A stretch of DNA of 64,000 nt from Peronospora farinosa (Eukaryota > Oomycota > Peronosporomycetes > Peronosporales > Peronosporaceae): the NCBI GenBank assembly GCA_947646735.1, contig CANTFK010000024.1, forward strand, positions 496,001 to 560,000. The letters run 5' to 3'. The position numbers were made by a program, and so were the translations under genes. This document shows positions 23,601 to 32,076 of this stretch, one piece after another. The notes beneath the pieces were generated by a model. That model saw only the letters and a program-made list of their open reading frames with translations. It did no database searches and was not told the DNA's origin. How positions within the stretch are numbered: position 1 is the first letter of the stretch; the number at the start of each line of letters is the position of its first letter.

Positions 23601-26408
23601 AAGAGCAATAAATGACGCTTTCTCAAAATTGTCAGGTTTCTGGTGAATATTTGCGTAGACCAAGTTTCCTCGTGTATCCTTTTGACCGGGCCAAGAATTC
23701 ATCCACTGAAGAGATTTAAATGGTTGTGGGATTTCTTCAATGAAGCTGTCGATCACACACGCTGGAGTTGCAAGGAAAGGATTCAAAACTACCCCAGCTG
23801 AGTCTTCCCACGTTAGTCTCGTTTTGTACAGAATTGGATTTGAAACGCACTGTGACTTGAACTGGGAAATGTCAAAAAGACTGTCCACGGTTTGTGGCCG
23901 GTTGCACCCTGGAAGGAAGACCGCGCCAGGGGTTGCTGTGAACTCCGTCGTTGTTGCACATAGTACTCGAGATGGTGCCTCCTGGTAGTAAAATGCCTTC
24001 CATGTGGTGTTGCTCAAACCTGATAACATCTTCATTCTAGCCATCGGTTCCGTTGGTGCAAGAGCTCGTTGAGCAGTTAGACACAAGCTTCCGAGAAGCT
24101 CAAGATTTCGAGGCATGGTCAGCATGAATATGATCTGAATAGCATCATCTTTCACCAATGGCAGCGGTCGAACCAGAGGTGAAGGAACAGCAAGTTCCTG
24201 TCTCAGCAATGCTTTCGCTCGCTTGATCCGCGAGTTGATGCTAACGATGCCAGCTTTTAACTTTAATTTTTCGGGGCTTTTGAGTTGATCTGTATATTCT
24301 TCATGTAGACGAGCATTTTCGTCCGCAAGTTCGTGATGTTTCGATTGTAACTCATCCGCAAGAGTAGAAAGTTGAGTGCGGATCTCAGCGACTCTTCTTT
24401 TCTTTTGTTTAATCTCTTCCCACTTCCTCTCCACATGCGATTCCCAGCTTGCAATGTCACGGTTGTAAATGTCCATCATGCTGCTGCTGCTCAAAGCAAA
24501 CTTTCGTCCGAAACCAAACGTCGGATCCTGGTTGGTCAGGTGGAATAGTTGAAGACCTCCAGTTTTCTGGTTCCACCCACGAATGTACTTGCTCACATGC
24601 TGGAGAGCACTTATGGCAACACGGTCACTTAGGACAGCTACTTTCAGGTCCTGCCAATCAAGAGCAATATTGTACTCAGCGCATAAAGGCACTTGCCTCA
24701 CGCATTTCTGATGAACGAGACAAAATGCAATCCACATCACCAACATCTCTCGGCTGCGCTGTTCTACATCCAAAAATGATGTTAAGTGTGGAAGCTGGCG
24801 CCACTCACGAATATGATCCTGGTATACTGTAACAAGCAACTTAGTACTCTCAATGAAATCCTCATCATTGTCGAAGAATGGGTGCTCATCTTCTGTGCTT
24901 AGTTTGACAGATCTCGCGAACATGAATGATTCAAACGTCCGCAATACCAGAATATACTTGCATGATTTCAAAGCGTCGCTAGACTTTTCCCAGCACAGCA
25001 ACGCATTCAGACTGCACGTAACCACATCAAGATGCCAGCAGCCTTCCAGATTTGTTAATGCACGGAGGTGACGCTCCTCCTCGCTCGCTTCGGGGCTCAA
25101 AACTTTGTCACGTTTTGGTGAGTCAGCTTGAATGCCGCAATCAAGTGTATGAAGCTGTTGCATTTTGGCACGATCTGGCAGCTGATAGCATATCGCAATC
25201 TTGCGGTTCAGAAAGTCCACAAATTCATCAATTCTAGCTCGCAGATTACTGTACCGATCCAGTAAAGCTGAGATGTCGTATCCGCAATCGAGAAGATTAA
25301 CAGTGGTCTCAATAACGACTTGTAGCATGAAAAAGAGATCATCCACCGCGACACAACCGTCTCGAGTACAAATCCCGCGATCAAAACTACTCTGCGTCTC
25401 GAGCACAGCCGCTTGAAGCAAACTCAGCTGGTACATCACCATCGTCTTTCGAAAAAGCCCTTCGTTACAGCAAAGGTTATCAGCAATCACCGCCTGAACG
25501 ATTGGCCAGCACGTGTCACGTGGTCCTCCTCCCGTGTGCTGCCCCACATCCGTAGTTCCTCCTTGAGGAGAAAATCGTTCGTTATCAACACTTTCTTCGT
25601 CGTTCTCTTCGTCGTCCTCTTCGTCGTCCTCTTCATCGTCCTCTTCGTCGGACGTTTTCGCAACAGCACGGCGCATCATTGCAGCAATTGCACGGCGCAC
25701 GACTGCAACAATAAATTGCGGTGTCTTTTGATGTCCCAGATTATTAAACGCCGCAGACCGCTTCGATCCTTTGCTCAATTGAGCTTTTTCTAGCTTCATC
25801 GTAAATTTTCTCCCGAATCTCTCCTCTAAAGCCGAATCCAAATCTGCACAATGTATTTTGTGGTACGTCTTGGAAACTGCACTATGCACGCACGTCCCTG
25901 TCGGCAAAAAATGCAGCGTTCGGTCCCATCCGTCTACAAATATCACGTGCAATTTGATCACTGCTGCATTTATCTTTGTTCGTTGCAGTACACAGCCGTA
26001 CGCTGGAAGCCACGGATCGTACCAAATATCCCCTCGTTTGTGGATTACGTCATCCCCCTGATCCTTCAAACGGCGACAAATGTCTTGCAACACATTCACT
26101 TCATGAACAGTAAAGACTCCAGCTGGAACGATCCGGTCATCCACGAGAGGGTGTACCCAACCACAGTAACGATTAGACTCCTGAATTGCGTGGAGCGTTG
26201 CAACGAAGGCGGCAAATTGGTTCATTAATATCTCGCATAAAATTTTATCCTGCCGATAACTCGGAGTCTTGTGTGTAAAACGAAAAATTACATTGAGTAC
26301 TTCGTCCTGATCAGTTTTACGTCGCTTTGGCTTTGCGACTTCATTCAAGTCCACGAAATATCGATTACGCTTCATAGATAGCGGCGTAATTCGAGAATAA
26401 GTCGACAA
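17631..26408 (-). CDS. Giant DUF3638/DUF3645 protein
   Basis: A single uninterrupted 8,778-bp exon, 2,925 aa. The N-terminus has a KPKRRK nuclear-signal-like motif near residue 27 and an Asp/Glu block (DEEDDEEDDEEDDEEN) near 252. A coiled coil spans about 645-730. Near residue 1,900 is the DUF3638 core with a P-loop-like QLNMGRGKTRVILPML and, about 125 residues later, LDECDALLHHKYHLVYAVG, a Walker-B/DEAD-like pair. DUF3645 follows (KRYRVDFGLPVFG, VPSERSEFSHPDVCIVLTLL). Farther on, IFDEARSRGSDMKL and LMQGAGRMRQLG resemble helicase motif VI regions. Such giant proteins are found in fungi and protists and are annotated as of unknown function; an ATP-dependent helicase-like role is inference. Confidence 0.88.
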   Translation of the reverse strand: MSTYSRITPLSMKRNRYFVDLNEVAKPKRRKTDQDEVLNVIFRFTHKTPSYRQDKILCEILMNQFAAFVATLHAIQESNRYCGWVHPLVDDRIVPAGVFTVHEVNVLQDICRRLKDQGDDVIHKRGDIWYDPWLPAYGCVLQRTKINAAVIKLHVIFVDGWDRTLHFLPTGTCVHSAVSKTYHKIHCADLDSALEERFGRKFTMKLEKAQLSKGSKRSAAFNNLGHQKTPQFIVAVVRRAIAAMMRRAVAKTSDEEDDEEDDEEDDEENDEESVDNERFSPQGGTTDVGQHTGGGPRDTCWPIVQAVIADNLCCNEGLFRKTMVMYQLSLLQAAVLETQSSFDRGICTRDGCVAVDDLFFMLQVVIETTVNLLDCGYDISALLDRYSNLRARIDEFVDFLNRKIAICYQLPDRAKMQQLHTLDCGIQADSPKRDKVLSPEASEEERHLRALTNLEGCWHLDVVTCSLNALLCWEKSSDALKSCKYILVLRTFESFMFARSVKLSTEDEHPFFDNDEDFIESTKLLVTVYQDHIREWRQLPHLTSFLDVEQRSREMLVMWIAFCLVHQKCVRQVPLCAEYNIALDWQDLKVAVLSDRVAISALQHVSKYIRGWNQKTGGLQLFHLTNQDPTFGFGRKFALSSSSMMDIYNRDIASWESHVERKWEEIKQKKRRVAEIRTQLSTLADELQSKHHELADENARLHEEYTDQLKSPEKLKLKAGIVSINSRIKRAKALLRQELAVPSPLVRPLPLVKDDAIQIIFMLTMPRNLELLGSLCLTAQRALAPTEPMARMKMLSGLSNTTWKAFYYQEAPSRVLCATTTEFTATPGAVFLPGCNRPQTVDSLFDISQFKSQCVSNPILYKTRLTWEDSAGVVLNPFLATPACVIDSFIEEIPQPFKSLQWMNSWPGQKDTRGNLVYANIHQKPDNFEKASFIALGSLRSFPNQQFRKLQCALLNDIFPWSHTCVKIIVRQALYQIGNLTDEKEPSFSWKADMLSGEKGLETFCATLGAIANQLEQTPRRFKAIPLLSELAGYLHQFTDVAKPIVKLYSRIARRWAENSPAEDESEQSPDRITTFRQKKCILYGYALLAYSLGPLDDAACQEVCELIVLFRTSVLCAAIIAPSTESMLCVDSKITEMMTRRIADLIEYVKKSKGSALTTLVSLVSPTSPGQLEWKQTCEPLPDEEKFGTCFESSGAQYAVNLFTGVVLTDGNAPGGLPPNIREHKRFQALFGSCNFEVFFVGGMFQAKSTYCDRLYEFALQENDELFVQELVLNPSRSIDSTLQLCSLSWIEMINDKLPARLWELYTQWYWVERNCVLFRPIEANDRKVFFIATFDKQGVLQCYQVPLSDMSCSYERILEQRKDYNRFVQRKEIVLSVLNVLTKFEDAQFLHPLKCPDNVLKIELPRFKMAFYLNDSMQFESVEHNGYVLATKLQFDNFLPRFRRYLLLDLKDKSDTSRSEVRMLVPLGPVTESSDGMVDIKIPSEASSRMDVACYDFHRRLRTFETETIGARLQLAAVCARAGTNVPSKLLKMTGEEMAVQILRACRSSRPFSPSERDTLVSINELSYREPTVKIMVVALLAEADRQAYLIGQTQIISTISTAMGSTDEQTEYADMCAKQVQRNPLRSQFRSDEEKLIVGYVRHSSVSGSTKEVELCDSPPVADDYVKSIENNLRLFLRIETQKAKEIPPLPLDSSTTNAMGRGMLDELQVSWDSYYSQTEPELKIDPGMLLGPFETLLSDVSSHRVEMQKYLWESFAKAMDSTRDHLLSLANFLPLITVSDIVRCAFDEETLRTLAPKLSEKSKELVSKGVLKYMELCVLEDKVERLIWIASRSGDLSDAQMVDELVNTRQWQSTEFPYWLAFEVEGRLQIRHEQYVIARHLIDRPGTVCQLNMGRGKTRVILPMLFLYFTRSHCSRVVRAHFLSPLLSEARQFMHRYLSATSARLQVFEQPFHRQVDLDTRRLEFIRDTLEELKLFGGIQMVAPEHRMSLELKRLELGNDGPIVELLDETLDSDQFVNVLDECDALLHHKYHLVYAVGIPIPLGSGVERWMAAEALLRVVADKASGPRVRKVLQAPHVSCVSPDYATRLGSFEGTRLNSVVESTEHLRDQLKEALVLDLIDSAPCFFEVMWLNAFGSGAARKPLVKAITDSTVSLQEALGYHMSKLAPYTTQLLALRGLVAFGVFEHCMEKRYRVDFGLPVFGTRQKKIAIPFRAADVPSERSEFSHPDVCIVLTLLGYYHSGLTNEEVRSTFRMLLRLDISEQNQQYDRWFATVEPGLNDDDRTALSDVRHVSLADARQFETLCRVYKFCIEAINFYLNTCVFPNDTQQYPQRLSRTAWNVAAGENNIGFSGTNDNHRLLPLSVAQQEPNEPSLLGTNGKMIDKILQVTHSYEVITTNPNRAVIPWQSVLRFALDKKAQALIDTGALLAGVSNNGAADFLLGQPDFDFAGVTYFDSREESNCWMISEKARQIKVPLKKASMLEKETFVIFDEARSRGSDMKLLPDAAAVLTLGPKLTKDKLMQGAGRMRQLGCNQTLWIASFDEVAQNILQTSGQRDLARVSAIDVLNWVMDNTKAEAVRGLLEWAGNGIHFRETQLNQDKELVNENWSLETLYQEKVYADKIAQVIKSKASFYFEDSADALVDKICRKGFVYGVDNEVCCTSHTDECERELQVEEEVQQEQEVEVLTCLPRKEKVWRYANILRAKTIEDLNGDVQVLELTEFIRQSISPKELASLAWTNAQIFGTENFFSTIEARTDSSRMNAFLRVIDVVLVFKNDQILLVSECEADHILELLWSTGGRPTACSFSFMNLAFAFESLARDGKDTKFQDTHLTLGYGLDRKLPILSTVACHVYNGETMLAKSKQMDMKPAFRDFLRPLAQREVVLSNFVNSRGKSHKWMRSFLHELCCHMDLNDWVPDG

Positions 26409-26705
26409 ACTTCACGACAGTTTTGTCAAATGTGGTCACTAAGTCTCATGTGAGTCATTTTTTCTTTGTTTTGTGTTAGTTGGTACGAAGAATATTCACT
26501 GAAAACTCTTTCCCTGCATTTCTTGCATTCGTATTAACGTACATCTATTGGTATTGTTTTCTATAGTTAAAACCTTTATCAGGAAAAGGGTTAAATGGCA
26601 TAGCTATGTGCTAAAGTGGTTTTCCGAATGTTGACCGAATGGAATCATACATTTATATAGACAGTTGCCAAATAAGAGTCACAACCATAACCAAGTGGTA
26701 AGGGG
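26409..26705. promoter_or_regulatory. Divergent spacer between the DUF3638 and cytochrome b5 genes
   Basis: A 297-bp AT-rich stretch between two start codons facing away from each other. TCATTTTTTCTTTG at 26456 on + is Inr-like but would imply a leader of about 250 nt for the + gene. Nothing else is recognisable. Confidence 0.35.
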
Positions 26706-27617
26706 ATGAACGTGACTATAGCAACAATGGAGCAACTCGCGCCTATCCGAAGCAGTAGGAGCAGCCACAAAGGTCACTTGGATGAGTCAACGCATGTGGT
26801 AGAAACACATGGAGATTTCTGTTATAATAATGTATCATTCCCAGCACTTGGACCGACTCTAGAGAAGGCGGTAACTCTTTCCTCTGTCATGGGCAAATGT
26901 TATCCCAAGTGCATGAATTTAGAAGAAGACGAGCTATTGCAGCCAGGAAATGAGACTCAGAAGAGCGAGACGAAGTCATTTCTAGTCGATGAGGTGGAGC
27001 TAATGAGGACATTTGACTTGGAGGAGTTGGGACTGGCCACGGCTTTGCAGGCCTCACAGCAACAGGCAAAGAGTATTGTGGTTGATTATGAAGACAGTGA
27101 TGGAGATCGCGTGGGGCTCCAAGATCAGGCGGCGGCCACGTGTGTCCTTAGTGCCTGTGGCCCGCTGATAGACAGCGTGGTGTCTACTGACTCGAGCAAT
27201 GAACGTCTTGCACGTCGTCGCTCTCGCTGCGGTAGCTTGGAGATGCTCAGTTTAAAGGGGAAGAGCGTGATCTTCCAGCAGAACATTCCCAGCTTGTCCA
27301 ACATAGATACAGATGAGGAGATGCGCTGCTCTAAGGTACACAAACTCTGCATGTGTGAAGTAAAGTTGCACCGCTCACTCGAGTCATGCTGGCTCATGTC
27401 CAGCGGCCAAGTGTACGACGTCACGGGGCTCATCACAGTTCACCCGGGAGGTATCCGCTCGATTCTTCGCAAGGCTGGCGGCCCAGACTGTGCTCGGGAC
27501 ATGAAGTTTCACACTAAGAAAGCTCGTAAGATGATGGAAAAGTGTTTCATCGGCAAGCTTGAACAATGCGGCGACAATGTGGACTGCGTCAGTGAAGGCA
27601 ACTGCAGCGTCATGTAG
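26706..27617 (+). CDS. Cytochrome b5-like heme-binding domain protein
   Basis: An intronless 303-aa protein. The first ~205 residues have no known domain and are acidic to neutral. The C-terminal third is a cytochrome b5 heme/steroid-binding domain: CWLMSSGQVYDVTGLI, the heme-ligand motif HPGG near residue 248, then GGPDCARDMKFHTKKARKMM with the second axial His, and CFIGKLEQC. Both heme ligands are present, so heme binding is expected. There is no transmembrane helix and no attached desaturase or reductase domain. The basic RRSRCGSLEML segment near residue 178 looks like a phosphorylation site; that is a guess. The redox partner is unknown. An in-frame ATG at 26727 is an alternative start. 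Confidence 0.85.
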   Translation: MNVTIATMEQLAPIRSSRSSHKGHLDESTHVVETHGDFCYNNVSFPALGPTLEKAVTLSSVMGKCYPKCMNLEEDELLQPGNETQKSETKSFLVDEVELMRTFDLEELGLATALQASQQQAKSIVVDYEDSDGDRVGLQDQAAATCVLSACGPLIDSVVSTDSSNERLARRRSRCGSLEMLSLKGKSVIFQQNIPSLSNIDTDEEMRCSKVHKLCMCEVKLHRSLESCWLMSSGQVYDVTGLITVHPGGIRSILRKAGGPDCARDMKFHTKKARKMMEKCFIGKLEQCGDNVDCVSEGNCSVM

Positions 27618-27887
27618 ACGCAAGTCGATTTCTAGACGTATAAAGTAGCCGATGAAAGAGGCCACGGCGCCTTCTTTCCGTATAAATTATCTAAAGGCAG
27701 TGGCAAGAAACACAATTGAGCTGAGGAATCAGCATCAACTCAAACGACGGGAGCTTAACCGACTAGAAGCTTCACTTTGCTTTTTGTTTACCGGTACTCG
27801 CCCCTGCACGACAATCCACCAAACAGGTTCTACTACCAAACATCCTCCTTTTTTCCTGCCTTCCGACAATCTCCAATGTTGTAGAGC

Positions 27888-28530
27888 TCAGGTAAACTGT
27901 TTCATGAACTCAGTTGCAACGATACGACCACGAGCATTAAGTGAGATTTTCATCTCACTGATTTCCTTGTCAATGTCCTCCATAAAGGTGATGATAAAGT
28001 CAATGAGTTTGTGTTTGTACATATTCTCGAGATGCTGATGCACTACGAGGAAACTCATGTCGTAGCCCTCCACAGGTACTCGTCGCATGATAATAAACTT
28101 CTCGGCACGTTGCATGAGGAAGCGATTAAACTTGTGGCTGAGGATCATTTCAATCTCGTCCGCTTTTTTAATGCAGATACTCACACGCGTCGAGTTAATC
28201 GACGGTTCAATAAGGCATTTCTCTTGCTCATTACGGCAGATGAGCACGGGATTCAGCAGTAGCTCCTTGCTCATCCTGAATCGTCATAGAATTTCAATCA
28301 ACATATCTCTCTCATTAGGAATATACCATGACAATTAGACGAACGTACTGCATCTCGACTTCTGGTTTGTTGTGGCGCTCGACTGTTTGCGATGGAAAGT
28401 TGCGTAGACATAACGCCGAGTCCAGAGAGCTGCGAATAGCACTGAGGTATGGAGCAAGTGTGTTGGCCTACAAATAAGAGTGAGTGACGAGAGCTAACGC
28501 CCGAGGGGGTTATGAAGAGGAACGTACCAT
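27888..28530 (-). CDS. ARPC4: Arp2/3 complex subunit 4 (p20-ARC)
   Basis: Three exons: 28530-28528 (just the ATG), 28467-28349, 28275-27888; introns begin GTACGT and GTACG and end TTGTAG and TTCAG. The total is 510 nt, 169 aa, against 168 in animals. The protein matches ARPC4 along its whole length: [101 protein letters not shown]4 is a core scaffold subunit of the Arp2/3 actin-branching complex. Without the single-codon exon the conserved N-terminus would lack a start. Confidence 0.95.
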
Positions 28531-28707
28531 CTTTTTACTTGGAGATTTCTTGACAATGAGGTAGACAAATCATCTTATTAATTGTATGTGATGCATAATA
28601 CGATAATTTCTAGCAATCACAGTTAGCTCGCTTTTTTTTGCGACAAACTTATTTTGGTCTCGGTAACATATATTCTCTAATTTTTTGCAACGGATGGAGC
28701 TTATATT
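28531..28707. other. AT-rich promoter side of ARPC4
   Basis: No gene is visible. This short AT-rich spacer marks the boundary between the gene-dense half and the repeat half of the window. Confidence 0.5.
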
Positions 28708-28874
28708 GGAAGGCGTTATTTATCAACCACCTCATTAATAATAACCATCAACCACCCCATATATAACAAAAATCTGATCGGTCAGAATTTGAATACCCCT
28801 GCAGTTAATTTAGCAGCAGTAGATCAGAAAGTTCAAAATTCATAAAAAAGGTGGTTGATATATAACCGCCTCCC
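28708..28874. mobile_element. MITE-like element with ~26-bp terminal inverted repeats
   Basis: The left end (ggaaggcgttatttatcaaccacc) and the reverse complement of the right end (gggaggcggttatatatcaaccacc, right end 28849-28874) match apart from a few bases. Total length is about 167 bp with no coding capacity, AT-rich inside, and an additional internal copy of atcaaccacc near 28748. A target-site duplication could not be established (flanks atatt and tttag). Confidence 0.55.
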
Positions 28875-29802
28875 TTTAGATTTTGTGTGAGGACCGAGGC
28901 AAAATTCTCTAAAAAGCTCCAAGCATTACAGTAAGTACTATGCAGTGAAATTCGTAATTTACTCACGATAAATTTCGGTCATAAGCAGGTTATTTCAACG
29001 TAGACAGAGAAAGACTTATAGGCTAAAAGCCTCTTAGTTCTATACTGTAGAACTAATAAAAGGTTACGGCTTAAAGCCACAAAGCTCCAAGGAGCTAATT
29101 TATGGCTAGGAGCCTTAGTTCCTTCATCTAAAAAACGACTACGAAGTCTACCTGTTCTAAGGAAGTAGGAGAGACTTCTACAGTCCATGAGTTTACGCTC
29201 ACAAGCTTAGAAAGCTTACGATGCAAAGAATGAAACGCACGAGGTGCACTAGAAAACAAGGATTATTAAAAGCTTTGTTTCTATAACATATTAATGAGAA
29301 CTGATTATTTTATGCATAAAGATATAAAAATCAAACCTACCCTAAGTACCCTACACTAGATTAATTACTAAAATAGTAATTATCATATGCAGACTATTTT
29401 AGTGCGCGACGTGTTGTTCAAACATCTGTGTATGATGTACTTAGTACAGCGATTTCGATCATCGAATCCTAACCGATATGATACGGTATGCCGAATACCG
29501 TATCTTAGTGCTCATACTTTATACCTCCTTTAAGGGAAGTATCAAGAATACATTTATGCAATATTCATGGAAGTAAAACCATGAAATTATTCTAAATATA
29601 ATGATTCAACCGTTGTGTTGCCTCGTTACACTCTCCCCCACTAGACTGACGTTACCACATAACATTACTCGACACATTTCTCAAAAGGTTGAGTAACACG
29701 AACATTAAACCTAACGGTTGTTCATAGTGCACACTCATATTATGTCCCCTAGTCACGGTCTGAGGCTCTTCGTGATCTATTGAGAAAGATGTCGAGGAAG
29801 CG
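28875..29802. other. AT-rich degenerate sequence with a possible LTR end
   Basis: No gene. 29000-29220 is full of short inverted repeats. At 29621-29645 the sequence cctcgttaca is followed by ctctcccccactag: read on the minus strand this is a purine tract (ctagtgggggagag) directly followed by TGTAACGAGG, which is the layout of a polypurine tract and LTR start, and TGTAACG also starts the E4 LTR. The other LTR end was not found. Confidence 0.35.
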
Positions 29803-30198
29803 GTGAATTGCGGAAGTAAAATCACCTCCCTCAAAGACTTTGAGTCTAAACCTTGTGTGAAGGGTGAAAGCGAGTCTGAACCCAGTCCAAAGGGTGAAGA
29901 CGAACTTCGACGCACACCTATTTCGTTCCCTGAACGTAGTGTTGCGGACACTCTCATGGCGTTTCTCTATACACCTGACGCAACGTCAGCCACATTATTG
30001 ACAAACCCGCTCGATGAGCAGCAACAAAAAGCTGTTGCACAAAAGCAGGGCGCTAAGCGCCGGTCGAGGAATATGGCCGCACTCCAAACGCGTGGCGAGT
30101 ATAACTTGACGCCATCCTCCGTGGAAAAACGCCTCAAAAAGTCAGTTGGTCAAACGCTAGCGTTGTGGATCATACGCAGCAGTTTGCGTGCGCTTTAA
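29803..30198 (+). CDS. Hypothetical ORF, possibly a retroelement-derived fragment
   Basis: A 131-aa open frame, hydrophilic, with Lys/Glu/Ser-rich N-terminus (KGESESEPSPKGEDELRR) and basic middle (KQGAKRRSRN). No domain is recognised. Downstream the reading continues only with stops, ending near 30535 where the E1 LTR appears to begin. It lies just inside a possible LTR end at 29630, like the + strand ORFs of E3 and E4, but no similarity to them was seen. It may be a relic. Confidence 0.25.
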   Translation: MNCGSKITSLKDFESKPCVKGESESEPSPKGEDELRRTPISFPERSVADTLMAFLYTPDATSATLLTNPLDEQQQKAVAQKQGAKRRSRNMAALQTRGEYNLTPSSVEKRLKKSVGQTLALWIIRSSLRAL

Positions 30199-30535
30199 CA
30201 CCTGCGTCTGGACATGAGGCTACTACACCCGAGGATATCGCTCGCTACGCGCACGGCACTTAACAAGCAATACTTGGAGCCGAACTATATGTCGCTAATT
30301 TAGTATAAGGCGCGACTGGATAAAAAAGCACGAGGTGCCTCTGTTCCGGTCATGAGGGGTGTGCCCATGCCTCATCGCCGAAGAGAAGGTGAAAAGCGAA
30401 GAGGACAACGTTTTTATCCGATGTATGCATCGAACACGACGGATCAGTAGCATCTTTGCTCTACGAGCCAGTGCCAGAATGGCAGATGCTCGCTTTCAAC
30501 GGAAGCTGCGCTACGATTGTGCCAAGCTTAAGACC

Positions 30536-31682
30536 TGTGGCGAAGCGTAGAGTAATTTTGCAGCTTGAGATCGCACATTTTCGGTTAAGTGCGAAATGGG
30601 TAAAATGGATGGATCGCAATCCAGCCAAAGCATTTCTCGAGACGTTACCAATGGAATGTACAACAGTGAATGGTGGTGCTCGCAGTTATTTGTTGGATTA
30701 ACTACGGACTAGAACTACGCAACTGCGATCCCAGTATTTTTTTCGAATGGCGATCCGCGTGAGCGCGATCGCTAAGATGGAGACTTAGTGTGTTCAAATA
30801 TGAGGAGCAAGGTCTGGTGTATACTACATCACGCTGGAAGACTGGACTTAGGTGGACATGACATATCATGTAGATGGACCATTTCCCCTGATTCGGTTCA
30901 CTGAGAAGATGACAGTGCCAAGCCATGATCCGGCGGATCGCGATCCGATACTAACTATTAGTATTGCGATCTGATACTAGTACAGTATTAGATCCGATCG
31001 AGGTAGCGATCCAGATCGCGGTGATATTGGAGTGGACCACATGACAAGATCTGTTTTTTCGAAAAGGTGATACGTGGCAATAGATCCTGGACTGCAGATA
31101 GGCAGAATCGTAGGTTTTGGTATTTGATTGGTTAACATTAAAGAGAGTTCAATTTACTTCAAAAGGAACACGTGTCAGCTTCTTCTCCGGGTTGGATTCT
31201 TTGGCCACCCGACTTCTCGAGAAGCTCACCCCCCTCGCAAGTTTACGCCCTGGATTGTTTGGCCAGGTGCGTCAAGGACTCTCAAGACACCTCCAAGCTG
31301 CGTTTATACGCAGAGGACTAAAAGTCCAGATACAAGATCGCGAGACGGCTCAAGTGGTCAGAAGGCAAGCGGATCAAGTATCAACCAAGTGGACAAGGCG
31401 ATCTCAAGGGAGACCAGGGCGACTCAAATAGAGCACCCCAAGAACAACTGCGATCGTGTGAGGAACTCCGCGCGATTGAACCCCCAACCAATCCCTAACA
31501 CAATCAAGTTCAACATCGACTCAAGTCTACCGAGAAGAGAGCAACCCGCCCTACCGACGGGTACACAAGGTGAGGAAGGCTTTATACACGGAATCGGGGT
31601 ACCCCCTCCGTTAGTCGGTCGTCCGGGCGCCAGTGGAGAGTTGGGATCGCATCAGCAATCTTGCGAATCCCACTCCACCACA
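30536..31682 (+). repeat. 5' LTR of retroelement E1
   Basis: The right end is firm: it ends CTCCACCACA and is followed by the primer-binding site, and its last ~170 bp (from gagcaacccgcc) align with the reverse complement of the E2 LTR end. The left boundary is tentative: TGTGGCGAAG at 30536 resembles the E2 LTR start TGTGGTGAAG. The LTR is rich in GATC (eight in about 115 bp, 30925-31025). No second LTR of this element is in the window. Confidence 0.6.
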
Positions 31683-32076
31683 ATGGTGCGCGTGCCCGGA
31701 CTTCTGGGACCAGGGATTTCACCGTGAGTCCCTGAGAGAAGATGTAAAGGTCATAACTGAACCTGGGATTGAAGCGTCAGCGGCAAAGGGATCACCGCAG
31801 ACGTGTGAAGAAAAAAGATCCCCGGATCATCAGCGTTTTGGGAGGGGCGCAGATGAAAAGAAAACCAAAGAGGAAGATCAAGAGATTGATCTGGAAGAAA
31901 AACCTCTACCCCCTCCCCAGGTCCTTTCGAGGACCCCTACGGATCACGTTGCAAAACGCGATCCGCTGGATAAAAATCCTTCGGTCAAAACCAAAGAGAA
32001 ATTAATCCAAAACCACACCGAATTCGAAGAAGAAGAAGAATTCGAAGCCATCTCGAGTGAAGATGAAGGCGCCTGA
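31683..32076 (+). pseudogene. E1 leader ORF (frameshifted)
   Basis: This matches the leader ORF of E2 (acidic, EEKP and VKTK segments; ending just past the gag start). In E1 the ATG inside the primer-binding site reads only 14 codons, while the homologous frame is open on 31633-32076, so a frameshift separates them. The stop at 32074-32076 overlaps the gag ATG at 32063 by 14 nt. Confidence 0.5.
31684..31700 (+). other. Primer-binding site of E1
   Basis: TGGTGCGCGTGCCCGGA begins one base after the LTR end. The identical 17 bases lie at the same place in E2. It should pair with a tRNA ending TCCGGGCACGCGCACCA. Confidence 0.7.

Noticed and set aside
28660..30530. Search for RXLR or Crinkler effectors in the repeat half
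   Set aside because: No signal peptide followed by RXLR/EER or LFLAK-type motif was seen in any frame examined.
30359..30701. ORFs across the proposed E1 LTR start
   Set aside because: Short, no domain; partly inside the LTR whose left end is uncertain.
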